From NCBI GenBank assembly GCA_022419385.1, contig JAJUBI010000001.1, forward strand, positions 2,790,001 to 2,854,000: 64,000 nt of DNA, given 5' to 3'. A model generated the notes under the pieces. The model saw only the letters and a program-made list of their open reading frames with translations. It made no database searches and had not been told where the DNA came from. Origin of the DNA: Paraconiothyrium sp. Pb-2020. Taxonomy: Eukaryota > Ascomycota > Dothideomycetes > Pleosporales > Didymosphaeriaceae. Below are positions 52,795 through 62,788 of this stretch, in pieces. The position numbers were made by a program, and so were the translations under genes. Positions within the stretch are counted from its first letter, which is position 1; the number at the start of each line of letters is the position of its first letter.

Positions 52795-53649
52795 TCAACG
52801 CATGCGTGGCCCGCTCGGTAGGCCAACGCGTCTCCTCTCAGGTTGCTGCGGTGGCGCACTGTTGTAGGAGGGCCCATATGGATCATCATTTCCGCCAGCC
52901 CACGGCGAGTTGGCCGACATGTTGTAGTTGTTTTGCTGCCTCCCTCCACCTGAGTAGCCCCCGCTGCCGCGGTCGTCAGGATATGGAGCGCGTCCTCCAC
53001 CCTGTTGAGGACGGTCGTATGGACTGCGCATGCCGCCTGTAGGCGCTGGCGATGTTGACGGGCTGGGGTTCTGCGAAGACGATGCGCTCTGGGACTTGCC
53101 CGATCCCCACAGCCGCGCCTTGAGCCTGTCCTGTGCCGAAGTCCCTGAACCGGCCGCCTGCGAGGCCGACTGCTCGCTGCGGAACGACAAGTTGCTCTGC
53201 TGGCTTCCAGCTCGCTGACTGGGCAGCGGTCTGCCCTGCACTTGTGGCTCGGGCGACAAGTTGTTTCCTCTTAGCCCACCACCGCCTCGTCCTTGGGCCC
53301 GACGTAGTGACATTGGCTCATGCTGCTGCGGGGCGGCTTGCGAAGGTGAATCCCACAGGTCACCAAGGCCTCCTCCACGGCCCATCATCTGCTGTTGCTG
53401 TCCCATCTGGCCGTAGCCACGTCCTGCCGAAGAGACCATCTGCGCGGGCGCCGCCTGAGGAGCCTTGGGGTCGGGCGGCAGCCATTGCGGGAACGGCCTG
53501 CCTTTCTCTGTGTAGTAGGCGCGTAGTACGCGGGCAATGTGCGAGTCGTCTTCGGTGTCGCCGTCCGCTTCGTCGGATAGGAGCTGACGCCGCAGCGTGT
53601 TGTACTTGGAGGTAGTGGTGGTGAGAAGGTTGTTGAGGTAGTTCGACAT
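52795..53649 (-). CDS. MSO1: Mso1-like Sec1-binding exocytosis protein
   Basis: Single exon, 284 aa. The first ~60 residues (MSNYLNNLLTTTTSKYNTLR, RQLLSDEADGDTEDDSHIAR, VLRAYYTEKGRPFPQWLPPD) match the Sec1-binding region of Mso1, which holds Sec1 on the exocytic SNARE complex at the plasma membrane. The rest is disordered, rich in Gly, Gln, Pro, Ser and Arg (GQMGQQQQMMGRGGG, GGYSGGGRQQNNYNM), with a conserved-looking internal motif SAQDRLKARLWGSGKSQS and a basic end RRRVGLPSGPRMR. It lies upstream of GYP7 on the same strand, 461 nt apart. Fungal Mso1 homologues have this short conserved head and variable tail. Confidence 0.88.
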   Translation of the reverse strand: MSNYLNNLLTTTTSKYNTLRRQLLSDEADGDTEDDSHIARVLRAYYTEKGRPFPQWLPPDPKAPQAAPAQMVSSAGRGYGQMGQQQQMMGRGGGLGDLWDSPSQAAPQQHEPMSLRRAQGRGGGGLRGNNLSPEPQVQGRPLPSQRAGSQQSNLSFRSEQSASQAAGSGTSAQDRLKARLWGSGKSQSASSSQNPSPSTSPAPTGGMRSPYDRPQQGGGRAPYPDDRGSGGYSGGGRQQNNYNMSANSPWAGGNDDPYGPSYNSAPPQQPERRRVGLPSGPRMR

Positions 53650-54215
53650 GTTGGCGGGTGGTGTTGGTTACAGTGAGGCTTGCGCGCCTTGTCGACGCGG
53701 ATGGTTGGTGGTTGTAGTTTGCGGGGTGTCGCTCAAGGAAGTCGGGAGCTTGGCTGCGGCTGCCAATTTCACGAGCGTTTGGAAGAGCCCGCAGAAGCGA
53801 GCGCCTTTCTACCCGACCACCTTGTTTCGTCTCATCATCTCTCCAAAACACTCAAGCAAATAGCAATTCATGTTATGTTGCACACTCTACGATAAAACAG
53901 CGCAATTGGATCTTGTTCATGAGCAGCTTGCCTGCCTTTACAGAGGCCCCTACACAACCCATTCTACACCCTTCTTCATAGCTTCAACGGCTAGCCTAGA
54001 TCAGCCTCCGTATACTAGTGTTGTATAGCTTAAGGGCCTTGTTAAATTGAAACCATTGCGCGGCTGTTAAGAGCACGGATCAAGCACCCAAACGTACCTA
54101 TGGTACTGGCAGCAGTCCAAAAGTCAAAGCGTTCCAGAAGGTCCTGATAGATGGGTCGGGTCTCCATTTCCCAGAACATGCACTTTGCAACCTCGTAATC
54201 ACTGGGGTCTCCGGC
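53650..54215. other. intergenic
   Basis: 566 nt between the MSO1 start and the P450 stop. AT-rich second half; no ORF or motif of note. Confidence 0.45.
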
Positions 54216-56071
54216 TCAGCGCCTGTGGTAGACAACTTCCAGCTTCCCTACTGGAACGGCAGCAACCCATTCTCTTCGCTCAGGCAGAGGCACCGGATTC
54301 CAACCTTGTTGCACTGCCTGCCCGCTGGAAGCTGGCGCAAGTTCACGAAGCTCCAAGCGAAAAGTGCGAACAATCTGAGAAACTGACACGTACAGCTCCA
54401 GATAAGAAAAGCTAAGACATGTCAATTGCATGGCCTTCCGAGGTACATCGAAAAGTTCTTACTGTGCTCCCAGACAGATATTCGCACCTCGGGAGAAGGG
54501 TATGTAAAAGCGATCGCGAAGACGGTCCTCGCTCATGCCATCCGCATCGCTCGTCAACCACCTATATGGGTTGTACAACGTGGGATTGGGATATGCTTCT
54601 GCGTCGTGCAGATACCAGATAGGTGAGGACGTAAGTACAGTCTGAGCTACAGGTCAACAGGCCGCTTTGAAATGAACCTCACATGCGGCTTACGTACTCC
54701 TTCTGGAATGTATATACCGTGCAATTCGATGCCTCCCGACGGGACTATTCTCGGAAGCATTGCCGCTGCCGCACCAGCCCAACGGATACCTTCTTTCACA
54801 CAAGCTTGAAGACGAGGGATGTTTTCTAGCGTTGTCATGTTCGTTGAGAAATTAACCGCAGCTAAGTCGCGATGCAATGCATCCTGATACTCAAGATTGT
54901 GAGCAAGCGCCCACAAGATGTGGGCGAGCGTGGCAGACGTTGTGTCAGTCCCTGGACCAAGGTTTTCCCTGGCCTCGGAGAGCGCAGTTTCTGATGGTAG
55001 CCCTGCTTTACACAGAGTCTCGATCAGATTTGGAAAGCCATCGGCGAGCCTATCAGTGCTAGAGAGTGTAGCTTTCCAGGTTTCTTCACACCACTACTTG
55101 GCCGTCAGCTTCGTCAGTCTGGCTCCGATCGTTATGGAAATTACCTTTTGGAAGTCAGCCAGGCCTCTAGTGTATTCAGTCCTGAATCCAGCTATGCGAA
55201 ACATGATGTCCTCGAAAGCTGTAAAAAGATCGCATAAGAGGGGGAAGGTTGTAAGCTAAATGAGCAAGAGAGCCTCTAGTCAGCTTTTTGTAAAACTCGG
55301 GGTCCGATCATACTGACCACTGGCATCCAGGTAGCCTTCACATCGTTTTTCTCAACCATGGCCAGCTGTTGTCCACTAGCCCAGGCATCGACAGCTTGTA
55401 TGGGTGTGCCGAACGAAAATTCAGCTGCAAACAGTAAGCGAAGCTCTATATCAAAATACTACCCGGGCAATAAGCAGGCGCCTTACACATAATGTCCGCC
55501 TCTAGGGCCCTCGCGGCCACGCCCAAATCAACAGTATGCTCACCTTCGCAGAGCTTCCTTACAAACCGATCAACATGCGTTACAACAAGCTTCTCTAGCT
55601 GCGGCACTTTACTCCGACTGAATAATTGTGCCATGATCCTGCGGCGCTTCGCATGTTCAATAGGGTCTGTGAGAGAAAAGAGTGCTGGATGCCCGCCCTG
55701 TACGAACTCGCCATACACCCTTGGATCTTTTCTGAACCTGCTTCCGACCTTGTGAACGGTTTCATAGATTTCGCGCGAGTAGAATGAAACCTCGTTTGGT
55801 CCGATGCGGATTAGGGGTCCCAGTTTTTGGTGGAGTTTGGGTAGGTCTATGGTGATGGTGCCATTATATTCATGTGGGAAAGCCCACGCAAGTCGTGAGT
55901 ATGCTGCCCCAAAGCTGGCGTTGGGGATCTTGAATAGTGGTGAGTTGTAGATTGAGAAAATGTGCTAAGATACTGTTCAGCTAACTTTTACAAGGTGCTA
56001 GAAGCTCATCATACATAGGTTATTACTGCCGCGAGAACAGCCGCGGCCAGCTCCAACGTCAGTAAAGTCAT
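54216..56071 (-). CDS. cytochrome P450 with seven exons, unusual heme loop
   Basis: Exons 56015-56071, 55487-55964, 55318-55424, 55145-55255, 54698-55093, 54463-54641 and 54216-54411 give 507 aa; every junction is in phase. N-terminal anchor MTLLTLELAAAVLAAVITY. P450 marks are FGAAYSRLAWAFPHEYNGT, GPLIRIGPNEVSFYS, FSLTDPIEHAKRRRIMAQLFS (C-helix type), the I-helix NLGPGTDTTSATL, ExxR as KEGIRW, PYRW, and the heme loop FSRGANICLG, where Asn stands at the position usually Arg. The layout resembles fungal P450s of metabolite pathways (CYP58/CYP65-like), but that is from memory. It diverges from the APC permease at 56642. The donor GTCAGT of exon 3 is the least certain splice. Confidence 0.82.
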
Positions 56072-56641
56072 GATCAGACCTTGTAATAAAAGCGTTGGTG
56101 GTGGCCCCAGACATGAGGTTTTGGATGCCGAACTCCATTTAGAGGTTCGACAAGTCCACATCAGAGTCACGCGATTCTATTCGACTCCGTCACCCTTGCC
56201 TCTGTATGGGATTTCTGCCGACATTTCACCCTCCTAGTGGTATCAGTAGTAATGTGTCGGCTGTACAACCCCATTCTGGATGTTACCGAGAACTTTTGGC
56301 TGGATAGTCCATCGCATCATCATGGAACCGATGACGTGCTCGGCATCTATCAGAGCTACAAGCTGGAATTTAAGCTCCGTCGTAATCGCTTCCAAGGCCT
56401 AGGCTACATACGAATGACTCAGGCCAGCGTTCGTACGAAAGACTTGACCTTTAACGGTGCGTACAGCGACACCAGTCGACAGAAACACTAGTGAGCTCGG
56501 GAAGAAGCGAGTCGCGTGAATTGCACCATACCCCCGGGTCGACAGTTAATGTGCATTTAAAGTAGGGCATGCTCCCTCGACCGATTGTTATCGTCTCTCT
56601 TACTTTTTGGCTCTTGTTGAGGGGCTTTTAGAACCACGGCC
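56072..56641. other. intergenic between divergent P450 and permease
   Basis: 570 nt. A 79-codon frame from an ATG at 56252 to 56491 (contains ENFWLDSPSHHHGTDD) is open on + but has no signal peptide, membrane helix or known motif. It is left uncalled. Confidence 0.4.
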
Positions 56642-58494
56642 ATGTCGAGACCGGTGGAGAGCCCAGCAGAAGGGCCATCCAAACAGCTAGCCACTGAAGT
56701 TACCAACGGGGAAGTGACAGGGAACTCAGCCGACGATACTGTAGTTAAGAACCTAGGATACAAGCCTGTGAGTGTAGTCAAGCTATTCCATGAGGACCCA
56801 CAACTGACTTCGCCTAGGTCCTACACCGTACCTTCAACCAATTCCACAATTTTGCAACAACTTTCGGTCAGCACTGCCTCCACTCTTTCATTCCAAACCG
56901 CTGACACACTTCCAGCCGCCCTCTACTTCATCGGCGGCGTCCGTGTAACCTTCTCCACCGGCATCGCAGCCGGCGGCAACCTAGCATACTGGACGAGCTA
57001 CATCATCACATGCGTCTTCACCTTCATCACCGCAGCGGTCATCGCAGAAATATGTTCTTCCCTCCCTCTAGCCGGGTCCATCTACCTCTGGGCCGCTGAA
57101 GCCGGCGGCCCCCGCTTCGGCCGTCTCTTCGGCTTCGTCGTTGCGTGGTGGAGCACCACCGCGTGGACAACCTTCTGCGCGAGCAACACGCAAGCCGCGG
57201 TGAACTACATGCTCTCAGAGCTCGCCGTATTTGGCTCAGACTTCCCGTCCGACTCTTCCAGCGTGAAATTTCGCGCTGTGCAGTGGATTCTAACCGAGAT
57301 CATGCTTGCCTTCGCGTGTATTTGGAACCTGCTGCCGCCGAGGTACTTCAAGTGGATCTTCACACTGTCCAGCGGAGTCGTCGTGCTGGACTTCGTCCTC
57401 AACTTGATATGGCTTCCCATCGCCACTAGCAAGACATTGGGTTTCCGGTCTACGCACGACGCGTTTATGACGACGTATAATGGCACGGGTGCGCCGCCGG
57501 GCTGGAACTGGGCTCTGTCGTATTTGGCTACCGCTGGAATCTTGATTGGCTTCGATGCTTCGGGCCATGTAGCAGAGGAGACAAAGAATGCGAGTATAGC
57601 AGCGGCTAGGGGCATCTTTTGGAGTACGGTCGTTAGTGGACTAGGAGGTTTTGTGGGGGTAGTGTTGTTTTTGTTCTGTGTGGTAAGTACCCATGGTATG
57701 ACTTGGTGATGATTAACGGGGTTCTGGAGTGGACGACTGATATGTGGACAGCCCGACGCAGATACGCTCTTCTCTTTTGGCGGGGCGCAGCCATTCGTCT
57801 CGGTGTATGCTGCTATCCTTGGAGAGCGTGGGCATATCATTATGAATATCGTGTGCGTGCTAGCGCTATGGTTTGTAAGTTCTCTCTTCCCTCCTCACCA
57901 CTGGGCACGATAGACTAACATGATCCCCGTCAGAATACCGCCATCGCCGTCCTTGCTGCGTCCCGCCTGGTCTTTGCCGTAGCCCGAGATGGTGTCCTCC
58001 CGTGGTCATCATGGGTTTCTAAAGTCGTAAATGGCCAACCTCGCAACGCTGTGCTCGTCGTTTGGGCCGTCGCCGCAGTGATCACCTGCACAATCCTACC
58101 GTCCGCAGTAGCCTTCACTTCGCTTGTTTCCGCCGCTGGTGTACCCTCTGCAGCAGCTTATGGGCTCATCTGCCTCGCGCGACTCTTCTTGACGCCCAAG
58201 AACTTCCCGAAGCCAGCTTGGAGTTTAGGACGTCTGAGCAAGCCGTTCCAAGTGATCGCAGTATTTTGGAATGGATGGGTCGTAGCGGTGCTATACTCGC
58301 CGTATATCTTCCCTGTGTCTGCCGAGACGCTCAACTACGCCCCGGTTATAATGGCTATAACCACTGTCTTTGCGTTGGTCACTTGGTGGGTTATTCCTGC
58401 GGAGAGGTGGTTGCCGAGCCAAAGGATTCAGCAAACGCTGGATGCCGATTTGAATGCTCAGAGGCAGAGCAAAGATGTACTTGTAGAGCAGTGA
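56642..58494 (+). CDS. APC-superfamily amino acid/choline/GABA permease
   Basis: Exons 56642-56767, 56818-56866, 56916-57682, 57752-57874 and 57934-58494 give 541 aa. The tiny 49-nt second exon restores the family sequence GYKPVLHRTFNQFHNFATTF/AALYFIGGVR. After a ~45-residue cytosolic N-terminus come about twelve membrane helices, with fungal APC marks: GGNLAYWTSYI, AEICSSLPLAGSIYLWAA, FDASGHVAEETKNASIAAARGI, SRLVFAVARDGVLPWSSW and AAYGLICLARLF. It is probably a proton-coupled importer of an amino acid, GABA or choline in the plasma membrane. The region around FSTGIAAGG is shorter than in yeast members, so the specificity is open. Confidence 0.92.
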
Positions 58495-58626
58495 TCAGCA
58501 TGTGCTTGAGGGAATTGAGATGCTTGTCAGAGGCAAAGCGAAGTGAGAAAACTCCAAATGGTCATCGGACCAAAGTTCTATTATCTACACTGCTATAAGC
58601 CATTCATCGACAGAACCTTACCAAGT

Positions 58627-59307
58627 CTACATCTTGGCAGCGCCGACTTTGCCCAACACAAAAGCGCCCCGGCCTTCTGCGAAGATCGTGCCATGTCCGT
58701 CCTCCACAGTACCCATAGTCTCAACCCACCGTCCTTTCTCCCTTACTAACTTCGCGCTAATCTTCAATATACACGGTGTATTGACCGCCTGTTTGTACTT
58801 CACATTAAGCTCGGACGTTGCGCTTGTGTTTTCGTAGTAGTACGAGAGCAGCGTGCCCATAGCCTGGTCCAGCAACGAAGCAGTGACCCCGCCATGCAAA
58901 CGACGTACTCCGCCATCTATATCGCTGCCTACAGAAACCAGAATAATGCATTCCGCCGACTCCCGATCGGCAGGATCATATGCTATATCCTCTTTCGCCT
59001 GCTGACGCTTCAACTCCACTTCGTGTTTGTCGCCGTGGGGCACATCGTGCATTGGTGCACTTCCGGTAAAGATTATGCTCTCGTCGACCTCGCGCGTGTG
59101 GCCTTTGCCAGGCCGATACAGGGTCAGGTATGCGCGGATAGCGTCGTCGGTGAATAGGGTACGAGTGAAGAAGGTATTGGAGACACCTTTGCGCTTATCT
59201 GGTATGTGTCGCTTCGAAATGTGGGTGATGGTTGGATCGGAAAGCAGTTCATTGCACCATTCGTGTGCGGTGAAGTCTTCGATGTGCTCGTGTGGAACGG
59301 AGGTCAT
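58627..59307 (-). CDS. hotdog-fold acyl-CoA thioesterase-like protein (4HBT/PaaI type)
   Basis: Single exon, 226 aa. The N-terminal ~70 residues carry family sequence of fungal members (ISKRHIPDKRKGVSNTFFTR). The hotdog core follows with the helix motif RLHGGVTASLLDQAMGTLLS (the HGG and Asp are the usual active-site pattern), then strands ATSELNVKYKQAVNTPCILK, ISAKLVREKGRWVE and ATIFAEG-like GTIFAEGRGAFVLGK. It would hydrolyse acyl-CoA or a similar thioester; the substrate is unknown. No targeting signal is evident. The ATG at 59307 is clear. Confidence 0.88.
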   Translation of the reverse strand: MTSVPHEHIEDFTAHEWCNELLSDPTITHISKRHIPDKRKGVSNTFFTRTLFTDDAIRAYLTLYRPGKGHTREVDESIIFTGSAPMHDVPHGDKHEVELKRQQAKEDIAYDPADRESAECIILVSVGSDIDGGVRRLHGGVTASLLDQAMGTLLSYYYENTSATSELNVKYKQAVNTPCILKISAKLVREKGRWVETMGTVEDGHGTIFAEGRGAFVLGKVGAAKM

Positions 59308-59931
59308 TGTGGCTCGTACGTGTGGTTCCGAACAGCGCCAGGTTCCTTAGAAAATATATGGCTGGCGAGCTCACGTTTTGTGAACTGCTAGATCCCACAA
59401 TCCATTGTGTTAGCCTTGTGTTAGCGCTGCTATCTGTACCGGCGACTCCCCAGTTGCGAAGCGGAGAGTTACAAAGTCCCGAGGTTGAACAAGGCCCGCA
59501 GACCTTAGCGAGCGAGATAAGCAGAGCGTGCTTTGCATAGTCGGCGTTTTGCATTCGTGAACGCTGTCTCATTGATAAGTAATTTGATCTTGGTGTCGCT
59601 ATCGTGCTTTGCCCATGCCCATTTCTCCTCTTCTCTGATAGACGTTGATGGTTTGTATAACTGAACGTCGGATCATTGGAGGGGAACTGCACGAATTCGG
59701 AATGGTCGCGCGTGGGTTCTGCCACCGCCTCAGCCTCCGCTGACGTACCGTTCTGCATCTGTCCGACGCGTACTGAAGGCCATACGTGCCTCTCTGCTCA
59801 TCTTTTCGTCCCGTCTCTTTTTGGCACGCTGTTTACACAGTGAACAACCTGGTGATTGTTCACAATGGATTGCTTTCCTTGACTCATATCTTCCTCTTCT
59901 TCTTTACCTCTCCATTCGCCCTCCACTGACC
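59308..59931. other. intergenic between divergent thioesterase and DUF7730-like gene
   Basis: 624 nt. A 169-codon minus-strand frame (59249-59758) overlaps the thioesterase start out of frame. It is Ser/Arg-rich with no motif and is not called. No other feature. Confidence 0.4.
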
Positions 59932-61006
59932 ATGACCAACCGGCGAACTAAGCTCAGCACAATTGCTCTCGGGGTAGCTTGTGCACCAATTCTGTGCTGC
60001 TGGATTGTTGTAGCCTCCTGTTGCTGTCCGCGACGCCTACGGCCACACGGCGAATCCGGAGACAAGCGCCGTTTTGAGAAACGCCAGGTTATGGCACCGC
60101 GGCCGCTGCCCATTCGGCCTCCAGAGCGCGCTCTGACTATAAGAAGCCACACGAACGTTGCCGAAGACGATGCCGAGGATGTCGTGAAGCCACAAGCTCC
60201 TCGCGGTATAGCTCGTGACCAGTCAACATCGCGACTCATGCAGCTTCCGCTTGAACTCCGGCAGATGATCTACCGCGCTGCAATTGGCGACTCCGTAATG
60301 CATATGGTGTTAAAGAAGTACAAGCTAGGCCACCGTCGCTGCGAAGCCTCTGATATTGCGGATTGTCCGAAGCAATATGATTTCTTCAGCGCTGACAACA
60401 TATGGTCACCACTGAGCGAGCCCGCAGATGACCCACCTGCCACTGACGGCGATATCCTCCCTTTACTACTGACCTGTCGGCAGATGTGAGTTTTCATCCA
60501 ATCTGGTTGAACTCAGCTCAACTAACAATCTCAGCTATTCCGAAGCAGTAAAATTCCTCTACACAACCAATACGTTCGCCTTCTCAGACCTCGACTGCCT
60601 CCGCTACTTCTCATCCACCATCCTCCCCCAACGTTGGTCCCTAGTCCAGAAGATGGACATCGAATGGTGCATATCGTGGCCCATCTACGACCCTCTCGCC
60701 CAGGCTCTCCTTATATCTAGACCCGCACTATACCCACCTCACGACGAAGCGACATGGGAAGGCACCTGGCGTATCATATCTGAAATGCCCAGCTTGAGGT
60801 GGCTCAGAGTCAGACTTATGTACTTCGATGGCTTTCGAGATCCGGGCTGCGAGGAGAAGTTACTTGCACCGCTACGGCAGGTGATACGGCCGAAGAAGTT
60901 CGATGTGCATATGAATTGGGCTGGGGAAGAGCTAAAGGATGCTCCTTTTCGTGCGATTAGGGCAGGAACGCGCGAGTCTTTGTTCCCGGATAATGACTGG
61001 TTGTGA
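59932..61006 (+). CDS. DUF7730-like/F-box-like protein with N-terminal membrane helix
   Basis: Exons 59932-60485 and 60535-61006 (GTGAGT..CTCAG) give 341 aa; the splice rebuilds CRQIYSEA. The N-terminus has one hydrophobic helix with Cys clusters (IALGVACAPILCCWIVVASCCC) followed by Arg-rich sequence, possibly a palmitoylated anchor. The domain from residue ~100 starts MQLPLELRQMIYRAAIGD and has LLLTCRQIYSEAVKFLYTTN, TFAFSDLDCLRYFSST and WSLVQKMDIEW, typical of the fungal DUF7730 domain that begins F-box-like. Such proteins are abundant in filamentous ascomycetes with unknown targets. Confidence 0.82.
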
Positions 61007-61533
61007 GCGAGGGCATGAATCACGGCTTGAGCATCGAGCGCAGTGGCCGCCACAATGAACTGACCTTCAACGGGGAACGATGCCTAGATGCCTTTGTTAA
61101 GATAAGATATTGGACGATAGCTGTAAGCGTGGTAACTGATAGTGTCGCCTAGGGTGACTCGCTTTATAATGCGTGTTCGAAGTTATAAGCTGATGATGTA
61201 CGGCCGTATATCATGTAGCGCAAGAGCCGCGGTTCAGACATTTGTATCGACCACTGTTGAATATGTTGAGTGTCAATTGTCTATCTTCTATGGCGCTTCG
61301 TCTGCGCGAACATTCATAACTAGGTAGTTTAAGCGAGAACTGTCCCTGCATTAGGTTGTAATCGCACCTTCCTAGTTCGGGCTAGCGATGATGATGCGCC
61401 GCAACATCTAGGGCGCAAGTCTACAAACCTTTAAGTGCAAAGTCATACATCTCGAAACTTCCATGCACGCCCTTCCTTTACTTGAGCAACCGTCATAGGC
61501 GTCAATTCAAGGAGTCTATAATTCATCTAGCAC
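61007..61533. other. intergenic
   Basis: 527 nt between genes in the same direction; no ORF or motif of note. Confidence 0.4.
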
Positions 61534-61665
61534 ATGCGGACACGCCTCAAATATCCCCAAGGCCTTAGACATCACCTCCGCGGCACACTACCAATATCAT
61601 CTCAAGTCATCAATTCACTTCCCACAGCTTCTGGACCACACCTCGAAACAAGGCCCAAATCAACC
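61534..61665 (+). other. possible N-terminal extension of the AlaX-like protein (presequence)
   Basis: In-frame ATG at 61534 adds 44 residues beginning MRTRLKYPQGLRHHLRGTLP: rich in Arg, with only one acidic residue, near its end. This is mitochondrial-presequence-like and would allow two forms, mitochondrial from 61534 and cytosolic from 61666. Confidence 0.4.
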
Positions 61666-62507
61666 ATGATCGACCAGAAGACAGACCCCCTCTATCACCG
61701 CGAAGGCCATCTGCACACACACACCACAACCCTCTCATCCATCGCGCCCCTCTCCTCCCTCCCCTCGACAACCCAACCCCTCTTCAAGCCACCCCCATCA
61801 AAAACACCCTATATCCTCACCACCCCCTCCACAATTTTCCACGCCCAGGGCGGCGGCCAACCCTCGGACATCGGAACCATAACCCTCACGAAGCCCACGC
61901 CCGATGGCAACGATCCAAAATTCACCGTGCACCAAGTCCGCAAGGTCGACCCCTCCATCCTCCATCTCGGCACCTTTGACCCAGAGGAGCCCACCTTCAC
62001 AGAGCAAGAACTCGGCCTGGAAGTACGGCAAGACATCGATGCCCCAACGCGTGTGCTGCACAGCCCCTCCACACAGGAGGCCACGTCCTCGGGCTCGCAA
62101 TCCACCTGCTCTCGCGGGCCGGCGAAGCCGGGCTGCCGCAAGATTTGAAAGACGGGAAGGCGAGCCACTACCCTGGCGCCGCGTTCGTGGAGAACATCGG
62201 GCTGATTCCTGGCGATGCGAAAGCGAGGATTCAGGAGAAGGTTGATGAGCTGGTGAGCCGGGATCTTGGGGTTGCGATTCATTTCTGGAGCGGGGAGGAT
62301 GCGGGTCACAAGTGCATTGGCGGTTTGGATGGCGCGGCTGTGGGAGATGGCGAGGAGGTTCGCGTTGTGGACATCGGCGGGCTGGGCAGCTACCCGTGTG
62401 GCGGGACGCATGTTAAGACGCTGAAGGAGTTGGGACGTGTGGTTGTGCGAAACATCAAGCGGCAGAAGGGGATCAGCAAGGTGAGCTATGAGGTTGTTGA
62501 TGCTTGA
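61666..62507 (+). CDS. AlaX-like aminoacyl-tRNA editing protein, apparent one-base frameshift
   Basis: Homologous to the second additional (editing) domain of alanyl/threonyl-tRNA synthetases, which removes wrongly attached amino acids from tRNA. The first half reads in one frame (ATG 61666 to ~62066): TTPSTIFHAQGGGQPSDIGT (the HxQGGGQPSDxG family signature) and LEVRQDIDAPTRVLHS. The second half reads in the frame ending at 62507: LHTGGHVLGLAIHLLSRAG, HYPGAAFVENIG, and GSYPCGGTHVKT. Zinc ligands HxxxH (HTGGH) and CxxxH (CGGTH) are both present but lie in the second frame. One base appears to be missing at about 62064-62068. The frame also opens upstream to an ATG at 61534. Either a true lesion or a sequencing error. 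Confidence 0.82.
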
Positions 62508-62788
62508 GTGGGCTGGAGAGATCGAGGCGTAGATTTGGAGGCACTCGAGCTGGCGTGGCGTTTGGGGCGCATTAGAATGGATCACAACGCATTAGACGAT
62601 ATACGGTACAGCCGTGCACACATTTGGGGAGAATCTAATATTTTATTTTGGGGTTGGGCGGGGTATACACAAAGAAGTTGACTTACCCACTTACTAACCA
62701 TATTCTTCCTGTCCATCGCCGCGCCACTGGTATCATATCATCCTACACGCTCATCCAGACCCACCACGAACGTCTACATCACTCCTCC

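Noticed and set aside
56237..56491. 84-codon frame between P450 no. 2 and the permease
   Set aside because: It begins with GTG; from the first ATG 79 codons remain with no motif. It lies in a shared promoter region, so coding is not supported.
59249..59758. 169-codon minus-strand frame overlapping the thioesterase start
   Set aside because: Ser/Arg-rich, motif-free and out of frame with the thioesterase; no splice joins it sensibly.
62024..62064. 41-nt GTACGG..CACAG segment as an intron in the AlaX-like gene
   Set aside because: It would restore the frame but removes conserved residues (VRQDIDAPTRVLHS) and is shorter than every other intron found; a one-base deletion explains the data better.
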